The position numbers and the translations under genes are program-made. The notes under the pieces are model-generated. The model had not been told where the DNA came from. It ran no database searches and saw only the letters and a list, made by a program, of their open reading frames with translations. From Ancistrus triradiatus (lineage: Eukaryota; Chordata; Actinopteri; Siluriformes; Loricariidae): 64,000 nt of DNA. Below are positions 35,473-64,000 of the stretch, piece by piece. The stretch covers positions 339,501-403,500 of the forward strand of contig JAJAGP010000341.1 in NCBI GenBank assembly GCA_025084515.1, in the 5' to 3' direction. Within the stretch, counting starts at the first letter, position 1, and every line of letters begins with the position of its first letter.

Positions 35473-36364
35473 GCTTCTCCCAGGCCAAAGGGAACCAGTA
35501 CATTGCTAATTTCAAACTAAGTGACTTAAATTGTTTCATCATTCCCTGTTTAAATCATCAGCTTTCTTTTTGTCCACAACGTTTCAAGCTCCATCTTCGA
35601 TTCAAACCCATGCCCTCAGGACATGCCTCTGAGTTGCTGGAGCTGCCTTAAAGATTTGGAACTTATCAGCAATTTGTTAAACTGACCTTTTGGAAAGGTG
35701 GCATCCTATGACAGTACTGTAAGATTTAGTTGCTGAGTTATTTAGTACAACCTCTTCTACTACTCAGGATTTCTCTGCCATGACCAAAATGACAGCTACT
35801 GCAGCACGAGATATAAATCCAGAAGAGTACCTGATAGTCAAGTCTAGGGTTTTTCAGTGATCCCTGCTGGCCCAGCATGAATCGGTGTCCCATCCAAGGC
35901 ACTCTTTTTCCTGCATTCTGTGGTCTATGGGATAGGCACCGGATCCTCATGACCCTGAGAAAAATAAATGGGAATAAAACGTGAAAAATACAACAACTAA
36001 TAAATAACTAATCTCTGGCTGCTCGGTAATGAGAATTGCCTCGCCAATAAACTGGGAACTGGGTTACGAGTCCAGGCAGTGCATTACATATGGACTGCAC
36101 ATTACACAGCCAGGGTATGGAGTCCATACCACAGGGTGGTTTGGAGCCTATCCCGGAATTAAATGGACGTGTCTAAAGGAGGTGAGGCAAGAGAGGTAAA
36201 AACTGGGCAAAAATGGTTAAAACTGGGATGAAAAATAAACTTTAAAAGTAATTTTAATGCTTTTACATGTTTGATTCATTTTTTACCATTACTAGTGTTA
36301 CATAAATTATCAATTGCCCTTATTGATTGTGTATTTAAACGATTAATATACAATTATTAATAAA

Positions 36365-36372
36365 TAAATGAT

Positions 36373-36412
<40 letters not shown>
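36365..36412. repeat. (AAT)n microsatellite
   Basis: About 13 ATA/AAT units in a pure run. Confidence 0.9.
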
Positions 36413-36413
<1 letters not shown>

Positions 36414-37029
36414 AGATGTACCTCTGCCTGCACGTTTACAGGCTCCAGAAATCAGCCCTGCGATCCTGACCAGGATAAGCAGGTTGAAAATATCCTTAAA
36501 AATTAATTTGAAAACTTTCACGTCTGCTTAGATAGTCTTGCATAAATTGTCTAATTAATATTTTATAACCATATTCATTGTATATTTATACTATTACTAT
36601 AAACTTTTTAATTAGGTAACTTCCAACCAAGGAAGCTAGGTTTTTGAGTCTTGATCCTCCCAAGGTTTATTATAAAATTTAGGTAGTTTGACGTCACACT
36701 TGTTGCCCTAGGCTTGCTCAGTTAGGGCTGCGGGCCTTGATATTTGTAAAGCGTCTTTCAGACAACCTTTGTGAAGAGCGCTATAGAAATCAATTTAACT
36801 TGAATTAATTAATCACTGAATTTTTTTGAAGCGTTTTGTACTGCTTATCGTTTTACAATATATTGTACAAGTAATTCAGGTGTGAATAAAAAAACAGCGG
36901 TTAACCTGTAAGTGCTGACTCATAGTGCTGACCATCTAAAGCCGTTTTACCGTGTGTAATTAAGGGAGTCCACAGTGTCTAGTGCACTACGTAGTGAATG
37001 AGGTGTGATTTGGAGCGTGCAGTAGGAGC

Positions 37030-37457
37030 AGCCAATCGGGGTGGTCCGAGATTTCCGGATCGTGTACAGCCAATGAGCGGCTTCCACATGCGGACAGAGA
37101 GACAGTGCATATGCGGATCAGCGGGCACTGAGAAAGAGAGAGAGAGCGCGCGGTGCTGATGGTGTAGCGGTAAGGTTACTGACTCACCGGTGTTTTCCTG
37201 CTGGACGAATATGTACTGGGAATTTCTTAACGACTGCTGCCCGTGAGAGACAGGACAGAGAACGGATAAGAGACGGTTTCAGGTGACCCGCAGTTTTGAG
37301 ACAGCCTGGTTATGCTGAAACGACAACGGTTGCCGTGAAGTAACGTGAACGTTAGCTTAGCATTGGTTTCTGCGGTCTCTGTTGCCGGTTTTCGTCAGAA
37401 TTCCCGTAAACCGACCCCGTTGAGTTTAGAGCACCGCGCCGGAGACAGCCGTCCGTC
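37030..37457 (+). promoter_or_regulatory. atp2a2 promoter and long GC-rich 5' UTR with uORFs
   Basis: Two CCAAT boxes (37032-37036 and 37070-37074) precede a (GA)n stretch and a CpG-rich leader. Three short upstream ORFs precede the main ATG: 37159-37167 (ATG GTG TAG), 37211-37246 (11 codons plus stop) and 37312-37338 (8 codons plus stop). Whether each is in the mRNA depends on the unknown start site. Confidence 0.55.

Positions 37458-64000
<26,543 letters not shown>

Larger units (their letters stand above)
32716..37000. other. Gene-free, repeat-rich interval between arpc3 and atp2a2
   Basis: No exon with homology to a known protein was seen on either strand. It contains a left-end MITE fragment (32716-32770), a diverged SINE near 33300-33420, two adjacent half-copies of the GGACACC MITE family (33555-33900), a SINE at 35338-35472, fragments of another dispersed repeat (about 34970, 35210, 35885-35945, 36110 and 36440-36490; phrases such as CCCATCACAGGGCTGGGCAG and GTCCCATCCAAGG), and an (AAT)n run. 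In human the ANAPC7 gene occupies this position. Confidence 0.6.

Overview
This window is vertebrate nuclear DNA, almost certainly from a teleost fish. Genes are split by GT-AG introns, poly(A) signals follow stop codons, and the DNA between exons is full of fish-type repeats: tRNA-derived SINEs with an L2-like tail, Tc1-like inverted-repeat remnants and AT/AC microsatellites. The SINE type would suit an ostariophysan such as a catfish or characin, but that is a weak inference. No bacterial operon, CRISPR array, phage or rRNA/tRNA gene was seen. Exon models below were built by hand from splice sites and reading phase.

Layout, left to right. (1) Positions 1-9260, minus strand: two tandem copies of the bile-salt-activated lipase gene cel. 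Only exon 1 and the promoter of the left copy are inside the window (814-873). The right copy is complete, with 11 exons (2692-9260, about 550 aa). A 33-bp minisatellite lies between them. (2) 11082-15565, minus: gtf3c5, a TFIIIC subunit. (3) 16328-21595, plus: vps29, a retromer subunit, with the conserved 12-nt alternative microexon. (4) 22571-about 24600, minus: a FAM216A-like gene whose first exon was not found. (5) 25535-28503, plus: gpn3, a GPN-loop GTPase. (6) 29446-32337, plus: arpc3, an Arp2/3 subunit. (7) 32338-37457: a gene-free, repeat-rich stretch. (8) 37458 to the right edge, plus: the first 11 exons of a SERCA calcium pump, atp2a2 by synteny, running off the window.

Synteny is the main large-scale signal. 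In human, CEL and GTF3C5 are neighbours on 9q34, while VPS29, FAM216A, GPN3, ARPC3 and ATP2A2 are neighbours on 12q24. Here the two blocks are joined at the 0.76-kb head-to-head gtf3c5/vps29 promoter. ANAPC7, which lies between ARPC3 and ATP2A2 in human, is not visible. The genes do not form one pathway: they cover fat digestion, Pol III transcription, endosomal sorting, Pol II assembly, actin branching and calcium transport.

I found no new multi-gene system. The points most worth a second look are the cel duplication with its insertion and minisatellite, the block fusion, the vps29 microexon, a phase conflict in gtf3c5, short uORFs in the atp2a2 leader, and a strand-symmetric 1.3-kb satellite in atp2a2 intron 10.
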